A DNA stretch of 29,804 nucleotides from positions 1 to 29,804 of the IMG/VR virus record IMGVR_UViG_3300032304_000151; one strand, written 5' to 3'. Source of the stretch: a virus. Shown piece by piece: positions 15,647-23,580 of this stretch (positions are counted from its first letter, which is position 1; every line of letters begins with the position of its first letter). Below the pieces are notes generated by a model. That model made no database searches. It was not told the origin of the DNA and worked only from the letters and a program-made list of their open reading frames with translations. The position numbers were made by a program, and so were the translations under genes.

Positions 15647-17251
15647 ATGAATTTGGATTACAACACTAGATTAGCGTCAATTCAGCGCAACGAAAAGTTA
15701 GCTGAGATTATGCGCCAACAGGCGTTTCAGCCCATTGAGGTTCAAAGCTATCAAGGTATCCAAGCGCCTATTTCACCTTTGTCGGGACTTGCCAAAGTGT
15801 TGCAAGCCTACATGGGTGCAAGAGGCACGGGCGATGAAGAACGCATTAAGCTAAATCAAGAAGCCAAGGCAGAAGCGCAACAAATGTTGTCAGGATTGCA
15901 AGACAGGCCAGCTTCACCTGGTCGCGCTGCGGTCATGGGTATGCCTGAAATTCAAGCGCGGCCTGCAACGTCATTTACGCCAATGGGCGCTGACTTTGAG
16001 GACAATCCAAACCTACCCGTTGCACCGTCTGGCAACGTGGAAACGCCTGCTGTGCCGTATCAGCCTGCCGTAGCACCACAAGCAGCGATCCCACCGCAAG
16101 CAGCTGTATCGCTTGACCCAGATCAAAAACGTCAACGATTAGTTGAAATAATGATGGGTCAAAACCCATACGCATCACCAGTTGCTAAGTTAATGTATGA
16201 GAGCTTAGAGAAACAAAACACAGGGCCATTGGCTGAGTACAAACTTTATGCTGAACAAGCTAAAGCCGCAGGTCAAACACCTCTTAGTATTGATGCTTAC
16301 AAAACAAGACAAATACAAGCAGGTCGAGCAGTTAGTAATAACGTAGTTAATATGCCAGCGGGTGCGCCAATTGCAGTTATGCGTAATGGCAAACAAGTTT
16401 TTATTCAAATGGGCAAAGATGGTAAATATGTTGAGGTTGAGGGCATTTCCCCAGTACCGACACAAACACCTCTTGCACAAGAATTAGCTGACGCAGGAAT
16501 TACACCTGACAATCCTAAATTCCAAGAGTTAGCAACAGCGTTTATTAACAAAAAATTAACGCAAGTTGTTGCACCAAGTTCATTAGTTACAGACCCAACA
16601 GGAAAAACTACACAAGCAGCACCACCGCCTGCGGCAGGAACAACTAACGTAATAATTGACGGCAAATTAACAGCAGTTCCAATTGAACGGGCTGCTGAAT
16701 TAAATGCTCAGTTTAGAACAGCGGAAACACTTGGTACTGAAGGCGCAAAAGCAACACTTGATCTTGTAACCATTCCAGACCCAAAAAATCCAGCTAATAA
16801 AATATTAGTTCAAAGGTCGCAAGTAGCAAGTCAGGCTGCATCTGGCTCACCCGCAGTTGTTGAGGTAGATAAAAAAGTAGCACAAGGCGAATCTGCACTT
16901 GATTTGGCTAGACGCGCACAAGCAATATTGCCGCAAGCGACTTCAGGCGCTATTAGCAATTTGTTTACGATGGCAACAGATGCCGCTGGCATACCTACAA
17001 ACAAGTCTGCTGCTGATGCACAATTGCAAGTTATTAGCGCAGGCTTAACTGCTAACGTACCAAGAATGGAAGGGCCACAAAGCAACACAGATTTGCTCGA
17101 ATACAAACGAGCAGCGGCTAACGTAGCAGACAAAAATATTCCGTATCAAACTCGCATGAAAGCACTTGAAACGGTTATTTCTTTAAACGAAAAATATTCT
17201 AAAACTCCAACTGCACCGCCAGGCTCTGTTCGTAGGATTACTCCAAAATGA
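15647..17251 (+). CDS. Internal virion protein, ejection-type (unrecognised family)
   Basis: 534 residues, helical at the N-terminus (RLASIQRNEKLAEIMRQQAF), with a Pro/Ala-rich middle (AVAPQAAIPPQAAV at about 140-155) and a helical C-terminus. It lacks catalytic motifs or transmembrane stretches. The internal style and its position between two other large virion proteins fit the group of proteins stored in podovirus heads and released with DNA. The start follows the previous stop by 2 nt. I cannot name a family; a structural tail-interior protein is the alternative. Confidence 0.6.
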   Translation: MNLDYNTRLASIQRNEKLAEIMRQQAFQPIEVQSYQGIQAPISPLSGLAKVLQAYMGARGTGDEERIKLNQEAKAEAQQMLSGLQDRPASPGRAAVMGMPEIQARPATSFTPMGADFEDNPNLPVAPSGNVETPAVPYQPAVAPQAAIPPQAAVSLDPDQKRQRLVEIMMGQNPYASPVAKLMYESLEKQNTGPLAEYKLYAEQAKAAGQTPLSIDAYKTRQIQAGRAVSNNVVNMPAGAPIAVMRNGKQVFIQMGKDGKYVEVEGISPVPTQTPLAQELADAGITPDNPKFQELATAFINKKLTQVVAPSSLVTDPTGKTTQAAPPPAAGTTNVIIDGKLTAVPIERAAELNAQFRTAETLGTEGAKATLDLVTIPDPKNPANKILVQRSQVASQAASGSPAVVEVDKKVAQGESALDLARRAQAILPQATSGAISNLFTMATDAAGIPTNKSAADAQLQVISAGLTANVPRMEGPQSNTDLLEYKRAAANVADKNIPYQTRMKALETVISLNEKYSKTPTAPPGSVRRITPK

Positions 17252-19518
17252 CAACAGCCACTTTTGAAGTAAAGATCGGCAAAGAAATTTACGAAGTTGA
17301 CGCTAAAGACGAAAACGAAGCGTGGAAACTTGCTAATGAATTTCATGCGTCTAGCCCACCACCGCCACCGCCTGAGAAATCAACCGGCGAAAGCATTATG
17401 TCGGCGGTTAAAGACTTCCCTCGACAGGTTGGGCTGACAGGCCGGTATGCAATTGAAGGCGCAGCGAACACGTTAGGGTTGCCGTTAGAACCTATGCGGA
17501 TGGGTGTTAGCGCAATTTCACAACTTGCCGGCGGGCCACCAGCTGCATCAATGTCAACGTATGGTCAAAAACTAGCTGATCTGCTTGGGTTGCCTAAACC
17601 TAAAGAAACGTCTGTTATGGACACTCGGACAGGTTTGGCTAATGTATTGCCAAGCGAACAGGTTGTTGGCGATGTGGCTACATCAATAGCGTCAACCATT
17701 CCAATGGTATCGGGTGCGGGGGCGCTTGCTAAAAGCACCACCGGCATCACAAGCAACGTTGCTAATCAGTTGGCATCTAACCCCATGTTGCAATACGGTT
17801 CGGCAGCTGGCGCAGGGTACGGTAGCGGGTTAACAAGAGAATCAGGCGGCGATCCGTTACAGCAATTCTTTGCAGGCTTGGCGGGGGGCATTGCTGCGCC
17901 TGCGGGATATAGTGGGGCAAAGTCTTTGCTTACGTCTGCCGGTCAAAAGGTAGCACCTACTTTAACTGGCAAACTAAACCCTGACGCTGCAATTCCAAAC
18001 CCTGCTGAAGTTGATCAGATCATTACTTTAAAGCTCGGTCAGTCAGGCATTGATTTCACCCGATTGCCAGACCAAGTACGCAAGTCGCTGACCGCAGATG
18101 TAGCAAATGCGTTGCGAACTGGCGGTGACTTGGGCGGCGATGCAATGCGTCGATTACTTGATTTCCGCATGGTTGAGGGTACAACGCCGACTAAGGGCAT
18201 GATTACGCTTGACCCACGGCAAATTACTTTAGAGCAAAACCTAGCTAAAACAGGCATGAACTCGCAAGACCCCAATTTGCAAACATTGGGCAACGTTCAG
18301 GCGCAAAACAATCGGGCTTTGATTGAAGCATTAAACAATCAAGGTGCGGGTAACGTACAAGCGCCATATTTGATGGAAGCAGGCGAAGCAAGTGCGGCAA
18401 AGATTGCGGCTGAAGATGCGGCAAAACAAGCGGCGGCTTCTAGTCTGTATAAAAAAGCGGGTGAATTGCCAGGCGGAACTACACCGTTAAACCGTGCAGA
18501 ATTAATTAACAACATTGATACTTTGCTTGCAAAATCAAATGCAAACGCATTTTTGCCTGAAAATATTCGTGGGATGCTGAACGAGTTAAGCGCTGGTCAA
18601 ACAACAATTAACGGTAAAACATTTCCCGTGCCGTTTGATACCAACGCGCTTGATAATTTGATGACTATGGTAGCCAAGGCGCAACGTAGCACACAAGATG
18701 GCAACGTAAAATTTGCTTTAGGTTTGGTTCGCAAGGCCATTGATGACACAGAGATTGCACCGGTTAAAACAGAGTTTGGCGGCAACCAGTTAGTAACTGA
18801 AGCCGGTGGAAAGTTTTTGCAAACGCAAGACGCTCAATCAGCAGATTTGCTAACGGCTTTAAAAGAAGCGCGAGCAAACTTTGCAAATTACAAAAAGTGG
18901 CAAGAATCTAACAAACCAATTGAAGCTACCGTAAACGGGATGCAACCAGACCAATTTGTACGCAAGTTTGTACTTAACGGTGACGTTGCGGATGCTGCTG
19001 CCGTTGCCCAGTCAGGCGATCCAGCAGCCACAAAATCGGCTATTTTGACGCATTTGAAAGATCGAGCATTGGGCGGCAGATCAGACGAGGTTGGTACATT
19101 TGGCGCTGCAACATATAACAAAACGCTAAAAGAAATTGGCGATAAAAAATTGGCTTTGTTCTTTTCACCTGAAGAAATTGACGAGTTAAAGCGTTTAGGC
19201 CGTGTTGCTGAGTACACAACCGTGCAACCAAAAGGCTCGGCGGTCAACAATAGCAATTCAGGTGCTTTAATGCTTGGTGCGGGTATTGATATTTTGGCTA
19301 ATTCTGTTGGGATTGTATCGCCTGGCGTTGCAACTCTTGCTATTCCTTTTGCCAAAAAACAATTGCAAGGTACTTTAAATGCAGCGGAACAAAAGCGAGC
19401 TTTAGACATGGGCAAAGCATTATCAACCAAAGTGCCAGGCTTTTCTCTCGGTGAACGAGCAGTACCGGCATCCATTTATGCGGGGCTTTTGACTAATCCC
19501 CAAGTTGGTCAACAATAA
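17248..19518 (+). CDS. Large internal/ejection-type protein with hydrophobic segments
   Basis: 756 residues. The N-terminal 35 residues form a small beta-alpha unit (FEVKIGKEIYEVDAKDENEA) followed by a Pro stretch. Between about 130 and 235 lie Gly/Ala/Ser-rich hydrophobic segments (TSIASTIPMVSGAGALA, FFAGLAGGIAAPAGY), and near the C-terminus another (GALMLGAGIDILANSVGIV). These could insert in host membrane during DNA entry, as gp16-type ejection proteins do. The middle is long helix rich in Ala, Asn and Lys. The ATG overlaps the preceding stop by 4 nt. Role by position and composition only. Confidence 0.6.
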   Translation: MTTATFEVKIGKEIYEVDAKDENEAWKLANEFHASSPPPPPPEKSTGESIMSAVKDFPRQVGLTGRYAIEGAANTLGLPLEPMRMGVSAISQLAGGPPAASMSTYGQKLADLLGLPKPKETSVMDTRTGLANVLPSEQVVGDVATSIASTIPMVSGAGALAKSTTGITSNVANQLASNPMLQYGSAAGAGYGSGLTRESGGDPLQQFFAGLAGGIAAPAGYSGAKSLLTSAGQKVAPTLTGKLNPDAAIPNPAEVDQIITLKLGQSGIDFTRLPDQVRKSLTADVANALRTGGDLGGDAMRRLLDFRMVEGTTPTKGMITLDPRQITLEQNLAKTGMNSQDPNLQTLGNVQAQNNRALIEALNNQGAGNVQAPYLMEAGEASAAKIAAEDAAKQAAASSLYKKAGELPGGTTPLNRAELINNIDTLLAKSNANAFLPENIRGMLNELSAGQTTINGKTFPVPFDTNALDNLMTMVAKAQRSTQDGNVKFALGLVRKAIDDTEIAPVKTEFGGNQLVTEAGGKFLQTQDAQSADLLTALKEARANFANYKKWQESNKPIEATVNGMQPDQFVRKFVLNGDVADAAAVAQSGDPAATKSAILTHLKDRALGGRSDEVGTFGAATYNKTLKEIGDKKLALFFSPEEIDELKRLGRVAEYTTVQPKGSAVNNSNSGALMLGAGIDILANSVGIVSPGVATLAIPFAKKQLQGTLNAAEQKRALDMGKALSTKVPGFSLGERAVPASIYAGLLTNPQVGQQ

Positions 19519-19528
19519 GAGGTAATCA

Positions 19529-21034
19529 ATGAGCTATAACGGCAGCGGTACATTTGTAATCAACTCAACTGGTCAGCCAGTTGTCACAGGCACAGTCATT
19601 TCATCAACAGCGTTTAATGCGCTGACCGCTGATTTGGCTACCGGCCTATCGACTGCGCTTACCAAAGACGGTCAAACGACACCGACAGCCAATCTTCCCA
19701 TGGGAACTTTTAAGTTCACGGGATTAAGTGCGGGTTCGGCAGCGACTGATTCTGCAAACATTGCACAAGTGCAAAACTCGTTTGGCTCGTTCTTAACAGT
19801 ATCGGGTACAGACACGATTACAGCGACTGTTAGCCCGTCATTGACTGCCTACGCATCTGGTCAAATGTTTGCCTTTGTTGCAGCCAATACAAATACTGGT
19901 GCGGTGACAATTAATATTAGCTCGTTGGGTGCAAAATCAATTACCAAAAATGGCACAACGGCGTTAGCAGCCGGTGATATAAATGCAAACTATTTGTTTG
20001 TCATTGTTTACGACGGTACGCAATTTCAAGTGGTTGGCGTGTCTGCAACGACATTTACAAACTTGACAATTAGTGGTGTTTTAACGCTTTCAGGCGCAGG
20101 CACTCAATTGGTTTCTACGGGTACAGGTGCATGGCAACCTCCTGCGGGTACAACTGGTCAACGTCCTGGCAGTCCATCGGCTGGCGCTCAACGATGGAAC
20201 AGTACGCTATTGGTTTATGAAATTTATAACGGGTTTGTTTGGGAAGCTGTTGCAAGTCAATCTTACGTTGCAAACTATCTTATTGTTGCCGGCGGCGGTA
20301 GTGGTGGCGGCGCAACAGCAGGGTCATTTGCCGGCGGTGGCGGCGGCGCAGGAGGATTATTAAGTTCAACGGCAACCGTAACATCTGGTACTGCATACAC
20401 GGTCACTGTTGGTGCAGGCGGTGCGGCAAGTTCAACGTCATCAAACAGCGGCACTTCTTCATCTGTTAGCACCATTGCCACGGCAACAGCAGGTGGTGGC
20501 GGTGGATTTAATAACGGTAACGGTACAGCTGGTGGATCGGGCGGCGGTGGTAGCTACACATCAAGTACAGGCGGCGCAGGAACGTCAGGACAAGGCTTTG
20601 CAGGCGGTAATGGCGCAACGTCTTATGGCGGCGGCGGTGGTGGTGCGAGTGCGGTAGGCGGCAACGCATCCGGTTCTGGCGGCGCTGGTGGCGTAGGTGC
20701 GGCAAACTCAATATCTGGATCGTCAACGTTTTATGCAGGCGGGGGCGGTGGCGGTGCAGGCGCTTCTTCAGGCGGCGCTGGTGGATCAGGCGGTGGCGGT
20801 GCGGGTGTGGCAACTGGCAACGGAGTTGCTGGGACTGCAAATACTGGCGGCGGCGGCGGTGGCTCATCTCAAGTTGCATTAGCAACAGGTGGCGCAGGCG
20901 GTTCAGGTATTGTTGTAATTTCGTATCTTGGGTCTGTTCAACGAGCAACTGGCGGTACAGTTACAACATACGGCGCAGGGGCTGCCCAAACTTGGGTACA
21001 TACCTTTACGACTAGCGGAACATTTACGGCATAA
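19529..21034 (+). CDS. Tail fibre/adhesin with polyglycine domain
   Basis: 501 residues. The N-terminal part (1-190) is a Thr/Ser/Gly-rich fibre-like region beginning MSYNGSGTFVINSTGQPV. A TGQRPGSPSAGAQRWNSTLLVYEIYNG module follows at about 205-235. Residues 255-465 are tandem glycine-rich runs (GGGGGAGG-like) separated by Ser/Thr loops, as in polyglycine-II adhesins such as S16 gp38, where variable loops bind the host receptor. The C-terminus ends VHTFTTSGTFTA. It is the probable host-recognition protein. An AGAGGTAA ribosome site precedes the start. DNA in the glycine region is strongly repetitive (GGCGGC/GGTGGC). Confidence 0.78.
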   Translation: MSYNGSGTFVINSTGQPVVTGTVISSTAFNALTADLATGLSTALTKDGQTTPTANLPMGTFKFTGLSAGSAATDSANIAQVQNSFGSFLTVSGTDTITATVSPSLTAYASGQMFAFVAANTNTGAVTINISSLGAKSITKNGTTALAAGDINANYLFVIVYDGTQFQVVGVSATTFTNLTISGVLTLSGAGTQLVSTGTGAWQPPAGTTGQRPGSPSAGAQRWNSTLLVYEIYNGFVWEAVASQSYVANYLIVAGGGSGGGATAGSFAGGGGGAGGLLSSTATVTSGTAYTVTVGAGGAASSTSSNSGTSSSVSTIATATAGGGGGFNNGNGTAGGSGGGGSYTSSTGGAGTSGQGFAGGNGATSYGGGGGGASAVGGNASGSGGAGGVGAANSISGSSTFYAGGGGGGAGASSGGAGGSGGGGAGVATGNGVAGTANTGGGGGGSSQVALATGGAGGSGIVVISYLGSVQRATGGTVTTYGAGAAQTWVHTFTTSGTFTA

Positions 21035-21042
21035 GGATAGTC

Positions 21043-21390
21043 ATGGGACATTTTGCAAAAGTATTAGACGGAAAAGTGACGCAAGTTATTGTTGCAGAGC
21101 CTGAGTTTTTTGACACGTTTGTGGACTCAAGCCCTGGCACATGGTTGCAAACCTCTTACAACACATTTGGCAACAAACATTTAAAAGGTGGTACACCTTT
21201 GCGTGGTAATTACGCAGGCGTTGGGTATCACTACGACCCCGTAGCAGACGTTTTTTACGCACCGCAGCCTTACGCATCATGGGTACTCAGCCCACTAACT
21301 TTCTTGTGGGAAGCGCCGGTTGCAATGCCAAAAACTGGTGGCCCTTACAATTGGGACGAGGCAACGCAATCTTGGATAGAAGTTGTTTAA
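21043..21390 (+). CDS. Conserved phage protein downstream of fibre gene
   Basis: 115 residues of a family common in aquatic phages: it opens GHFAKVLDGKVTQVIVAE and has QTSYNTFGN, a NYAGVGYHYD segment, PQPYASWVL and a C-terminal GGPYNWDEATQSWIEV. Many homologues I recall are linked with tail fibres or lie beside them; function is unknown. An AAGGATAG site sits before ATG 21043. It follows the adhesin by 8 nt, so a fibre-accessory or virion role is plausible. Confidence 0.75.
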   Translation: MGHFAKVLDGKVTQVIVAEPEFFDTFVDSSPGTWLQTSYNTFGNKHLKGGTPLRGNYAGVGYHYDPVADVFYAPQPYASWVLSPLTFLWEAPVAMPKTGGPYNWDEATQSWIEVV

Positions 21391-21484
21391 CTTTATTGCC
21401 ATACTGTTTCTTTCGCCATTGATACTGCTTTGCAGCGTGTGGCTTATCCCGTGGGCAATTTTTGCAATGTTTAAGGGTAAATAA
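21383..21484 (+). CDS. 33-residue membrane peptide at the start of the lysis cassette
   Basis: Read from TTG 21383 (overlapping the previous gene's stop) to TAA 21482-21484, whose last base begins the next ATG. It gives a mostly hydrophobic peptide, FNFIAILFLSPLILLCSVW followed by LIPWAIFAMFKGK, with one or two membrane passes and a basic end. The overlaps on both sides are typical of true genes here and fill what would otherwise be a 93-nt gap. It might be a holin-like or antiholin-like peptide. The non-ATG start and small size keep confidence moderate. Confidence 0.5.
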   Translation: MFNFIAILFLSPLILLCSVWLIPWAIFAMFKGK

Positions 21485-21738
21485 TGGATTGGCAAAATCT
21501 CATCAATATAGGTGCTGGCGCTGGTTTAGGCGTTGTGGGTTGGTTCGCTCGCCAGTTGTGGGATTCTGTCAAAGAATTAAAGTCTGACATTGCAGACTTA
21601 AAACTTCATGTGAGCGATGCCTACGTTAAGAAGTCAGAAATGGATACGCTCAAATCAGAGATGGACAAGCGTTTTGATCGTGTTGAAATGTTGCTTGACC
21701 GTTTGTTCGATAAACTTGAATCGAAGGTAGACAAATGA
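21484..21738 (+). CDS. Membrane-anchored coiled-coil protein, lysis cassette (holin/XhlA-like)
   Basis: 84 residues. An N-terminal hydrophobic segment (INIGAGAGLGVVGWFARQLW, about 6-25) precedes a long charged coiled coil (KELKSDIADLKLHV, then SEMDKRFDRVEMLLDRLFDKL). This 'membrane anchor plus coil' form is common beside phage lysis genes; it recalls XhlA-type haemolysins although the order of membrane and coil differs. It starts on the last base of the preceding micro-ORF. Function is likely lysis-related or membrane-associated; not proven. Confidence 0.7.
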   Translation: MDWQNLINIGAGAGLGVVGWFARQLWDSVKELKSDIADLKLHVSDAYVKKSEMDTLKSEMDKRFDRVEMLLDRLFDKLESKVDK

Positions 21739-21806
21739 TTGATTACTTAAAAACAGAGTGGCAAGCCTTTACAGCGTGGTTGTGGCGCATGGTGGCTAAG
21801 TTCTAA
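21735..21806 (+). CDS. 23-residue peptide in the lysis cassette
   Basis: ATG 21735 overlaps the previous TGA (ATGA), and the TAA at 21804-21806 overlaps the next ATG. The product has an acidic/basic start (MIDYLKTEW) and an amphipathic Trp-rich end (FTAWLWRMVAKF), suggesting binding at the membrane surface. Exact coupling on both sides supports translation despite the tiny size. Role unknown; a regulator of the neighbouring holin-like proteins is possible. Confidence 0.5.
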   Translation: MIDYLKTEWQAFTAWLWRMVAKF

Positions 21807-22003
21807 TGGATCGTTGGAAAAATCGACGCAGAATGGCATGGCTATCAATGCTTGCTGCTTTGGTCTTTCCCTTGCTTATTCTTGTGTCTGAGTCCCCTAC
21901 TCTTGGCACTATAGCCATGCCCTTTTACATCTTTGTCAGCGCTGTTGTAGGCTCGTATATGGGCTTTGCAACGATAGATGACAACAACTTTAGAGGGCAT
22001 TGA
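21806..22003 (+). CDS. Two-pass membrane protein, probable holin
   Basis: 65 residues. Basic N-terminus (MDRWKNRRRMAW), then two hydrophobic passes: LSMLAALVFPLLILVS (about 13-28) and IAMPFYIFVSAVVGSYMGF (about 36-54), followed by a polar tail. Small size, two membrane segments and position beside spanins and muramidase match a class II holin or its partner. Holins open the inner membrane at a set time so the endolysin can reach the cell wall. A second such protein lies at 22410-22622. Confidence 0.65.
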   Translation: MDRWKNRRRMAWLSMLAALVFPLLILVSESPTLGTIAMPFYIFVSAVVGSYMGFATIDDNNFRGH

Positions 22004-22413
22004 TGTTCCCAATATTTCCCAGTGCTTTGTGGATGAAAATTGGTGCAATTCTTGCGCTATGTGCGCTAATGTATTTTTTGGGGTGGAACAATGAACACAA
22101 GAAATTCGTTGCTTTTCAGGCTGAGATTGCTGCATTGGGCAAAGCACAGGAAACAATTAACGCTGCAAAGGTGAAAGAGCATGAAACTATATCGGCTTCA
22201 ATCTCAAATCAATATGAAGCTCGTCTGTCTGCTGTTCATAGTTATTACGCTGACAGGGTGCAGCCAAATCCCAGTAGCGGTAACTTGCCCACCATTCCCA
22301 AGCCCACCAACTGCCCTGATGCAGCCTCCACCAACACAGAATTTATTAGACAATGCGCTGAAACAACCTTAATGTTGACCGAATTACAAAACTGGGTGCG
22401 AAGTATCAAATGA
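22003..22413 (+). CDS. Rz: Inner-membrane spanin (Rz-like)
   Basis: 136 residues from ATG 22003 (a TTG just before adds one Met and is ignored). The N-terminus has a single membrane anchor (MKIGAILALCALMYFLGW, about 11-28), then a periplasmic helical region (HKKFVAFQAEIAALGKAQETINAAKVKEHE) and a C-terminal part ending NWVRSIK. This is the i-spanin layout. Together with the outer-membrane lipoprotein encoded inside it, it disrupts the outer membrane in the last step of lysis, which shows a Gram-negative host. The ATG overlaps the previous stop. Confidence 0.85.
   Translation: MFPIFPSALWMKIGAILALCALMYFLGWNNEHKKFVAFQAEIAALGKAQETINAAKVKEHETISASISNQYEARLSAVHSYYADRVQPNPSSGNLPTIPKPTNCPDAASTNTEFIRQCAETTLMLTELQNWVRSIK
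22214..22372 (+). CDS. Rz1: Outer-membrane spanin lipoprotein (Rz1-like), embedded in Rz
   Basis: 52 residues in the +1 frame, wholly inside the Rz gene. Start ATG 22214 gives a lipoprotein signal MKLVCLLFIVITLTGC with lipobox LTGC (Cys16), followed by a Pro-rich short mature chain (CPPFPSPPTALMQPPPTQN), the classic Rz1 form. An upstream in-frame ATG at 22181 would only lengthen the signal and is less likely. Acylation at Cys16 would anchor it in the outer membrane, where it pairs with Rz. Confidence 0.85.
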   Translation: MKLVCLLFIVITLTGCSQIPVAVTCPPFPSPPTALMQPPPTQNLLDNALKQP

Positions 22414-22622
22414 CTGTTGCTGACCGTATAACCATAATTTGTTGCGTGTCCCTCGCTGTTGTATTGTTGTCAACGGTGGTTGTGGTCTTGATTGGATTGT
22501 TCGACCCGTTGGTTGATAACGCTGAAATTTTTAAACTGATTAACCCAGCTTTTAATATGATTGTTGGGGCATTTGTTGGCACGATAGCCGGTATAAAAAT
22601 AGGGAAAGACGATGCAAAGTAA
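22410..22622 (+). CDS. Two-pass membrane protein, holin-like
   Basis: 70 residues with a long first hydrophobic segment (ITIICCVSLAVVLLSTVVVVLIGLF in pieces, about 8-32) and a second, Gly-containing pass (FNMIVGAFVGTIAGIKIG, about 48-65) ending GKDDAK. The start overlaps the Rz stop by 4 nt and the end overlaps the muramidase start by 11 nt. Tight coupling to the endolysin makes a holin or antiholin role likely. With the 21806-22003 protein there are two candidates, and sequence alone does not say which is the main holin. Confidence 0.65.
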   Translation: MTVADRITIICCVSLAVVLLSTVVVVLIGLFDPLVDNAEIFKLINPAFNMIVGAFVGTIAGIKIGKDDAK

Positions 22623-23124
22623 TTGGGACAATTCTTTTAAATTGATGCTGAAGTCGGAAGGCGGGTTTGTAAACCATCCAAGTGATCCAGGCGGCATGAC
22701 TAACTTAGGCGTGACCAAAGCAACTTGGGAGAACTGGGTAGGCCGTGAGTCAGACGAGGCTGAAATGCGTGGGCTGACACCGGAAAAGGTCGAGCCTTTG
22801 TACAAAAAGAAGTATTTCGACGCTGTGCGTGGTGACGAACTGCCAATGGGTCTTGATTACTTAATGTTTGATTTTGCCGTAAACGCTGGTGCAGGCAGAG
22901 CAATCAAAACGTTGCAAACCGCTGTGGGTGTAACGCCAGACGGTGGGTTTGGCCCGATGACAATGGCAGCTGTGCAGGCTGTTGACCCTGTTGATCTAAT
23001 TGAGCGATTTAGCCAAGCCAAAGAGGACTTCTATCGGTCTTTGACTACCTTTGCAACGTTTGGCAAAGGGTGGCTAAATCGGGTCGCTGACGTTAAGGTA
23101 AAGGCTTCTGCGATGTTGGTTTAA
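22612..23124 (+). CDS. Endolysin: GH108 N-acetylmuramidase with PG_binding_3-like C-terminus
   Basis: 170 residues. The catalytic motif of glycoside hydrolase family 108 is clear: KSEGGFVNHPSDPGGMTNLGVTK, read in parts around residues 14-36, with catalytic Glu16 followed by the conserved DPGG...TNLGVT. It cleaves the N-acetylmuramic acid-N-acetylglucosamine bond in peptidoglycan. The C-terminal half (FGPMTMAAVQAVDP and on) resembles the PG_binding_3 region usually joined to GH108. No signal peptide, so export depends on a holin. Its 3' end overlaps the end of the opposite-strand gene by 32 nt. Confidence 0.92.
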   Translation: MQSNWDNSFKLMLKSEGGFVNHPSDPGGMTNLGVTKATWENWVGRESDEAEMRGLTPEKVEPLYKKKYFDAVRGDELPMGLDYLMFDFAVNAGAGRAIKTLQTAVGVTPDGGFGPMTMAAVQAVDPVDLIERFSQAKEDFYRSLTTFATFGKGWLNRVADVKVKASAMLV

Positions 23125-23305
23125 AGTGCCTATCGCAGTAAACACAAAGCCCGTCACGCAACGTTGTACAAACTTGACCGCAACCATCACAAACAAACTC
23201 TTTGGGGTACTTGGTACAACGTGACCAACGATACCAAACGAGTGTGCCAACCGTTGCGGCAGCGGCAGCATAAAACACAAAAATCCAGTCCCATAGCGTC
23301 ATCAC
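23093..23305 (-). CDS. Membrane protein with zinc-ribbon-like cysteines
   Basis: 70 residues. N-terminal membrane segment (WIFVFYAAAAATVGTLVWY, about 7-25), then CDGCGQVC (Cys39, Cys42, Cys46) and CVYC (Cys54, Cys57), two CxxC pairs suited to one zinc ion. It is the last gene of the leftward operon; its start overlaps the upstream gene's stop (ATGA). Its 3' end overlaps the muramidase gene's 3' end by 32 nt, so the two operons converge with no gap. Function unknown. Confidence 0.6.
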   Translation of the reverse strand: MMTLWDWIFVFYAAAAATVGTLVWYRWSRCTKYPKEFVCDGCGQVCTTLRDGLCVYCDRHFKPTSQKPLP

Positions 23306-23580
23306 CAGCCTCCTACACCCATGAGTACCGTTTGCTCTTTTGCGGCTCTCTGTGCGGCTATACGCATGGCTGGCGATAGCTTGTATGCCGGCCTGTCAAA
23401 CTTATCGATCTTCTTTTCAACGTGGGTTAAGAATTTCTCAAGTAACGCACGTTCACCAGTTGGCGCAATACCGCCTAATTCGTGCGAACACATTGCAAGC
23501 GTAGCGGGTCGAGAGTCTGGCAACAAACCCTTATGTCGCAATTTGTCAGCAGCGGCTAGGTATAAATTAGAAAGTGTCAT
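23302..23580 (-). CDS. Hypothetical protein of leftward operon
   Basis: 92 residues, mixed charge and helical: SNLYLAAADKLRHKGLLPDSRPATLAMCSHELGG, then EKFLTHVEKKIDKFDRPAYKLSP and a C-terminus ending LMGVGGW. No transmembrane segment or known motif. It overlaps both neighbours by 4 nt in the same operon. Family not recognised; the gene belongs to the small accessory set between the lysis and regulatory modules. Confidence 0.6.
   Translation of the reverse strand: MTLSNLYLAAADKLRHKGLLPDSRPATLAMCSHELGGIAPTGERALLEKFLTHVEKKIDKFDRPAYKLSPAMRIAAQRAAKEQTVLMGVGGW

Noticed and set aside
20290-20910. CRISPR-like or tandem repeat array
   Set aside because: Repeats are short codon repeats of the polyglycine domain with irregular spacing, not direct repeats with unique spacers. 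No CRISPR array was seen anywhere in the window.
20275-20948. Long reverse and alternative-frame ORFs over the glycine-rich region
   Set aside because: They arise from the low-complexity GGC/GGT repeats (giving Pro-, Arg- or His-rich shadows) and have no ribosome sites.
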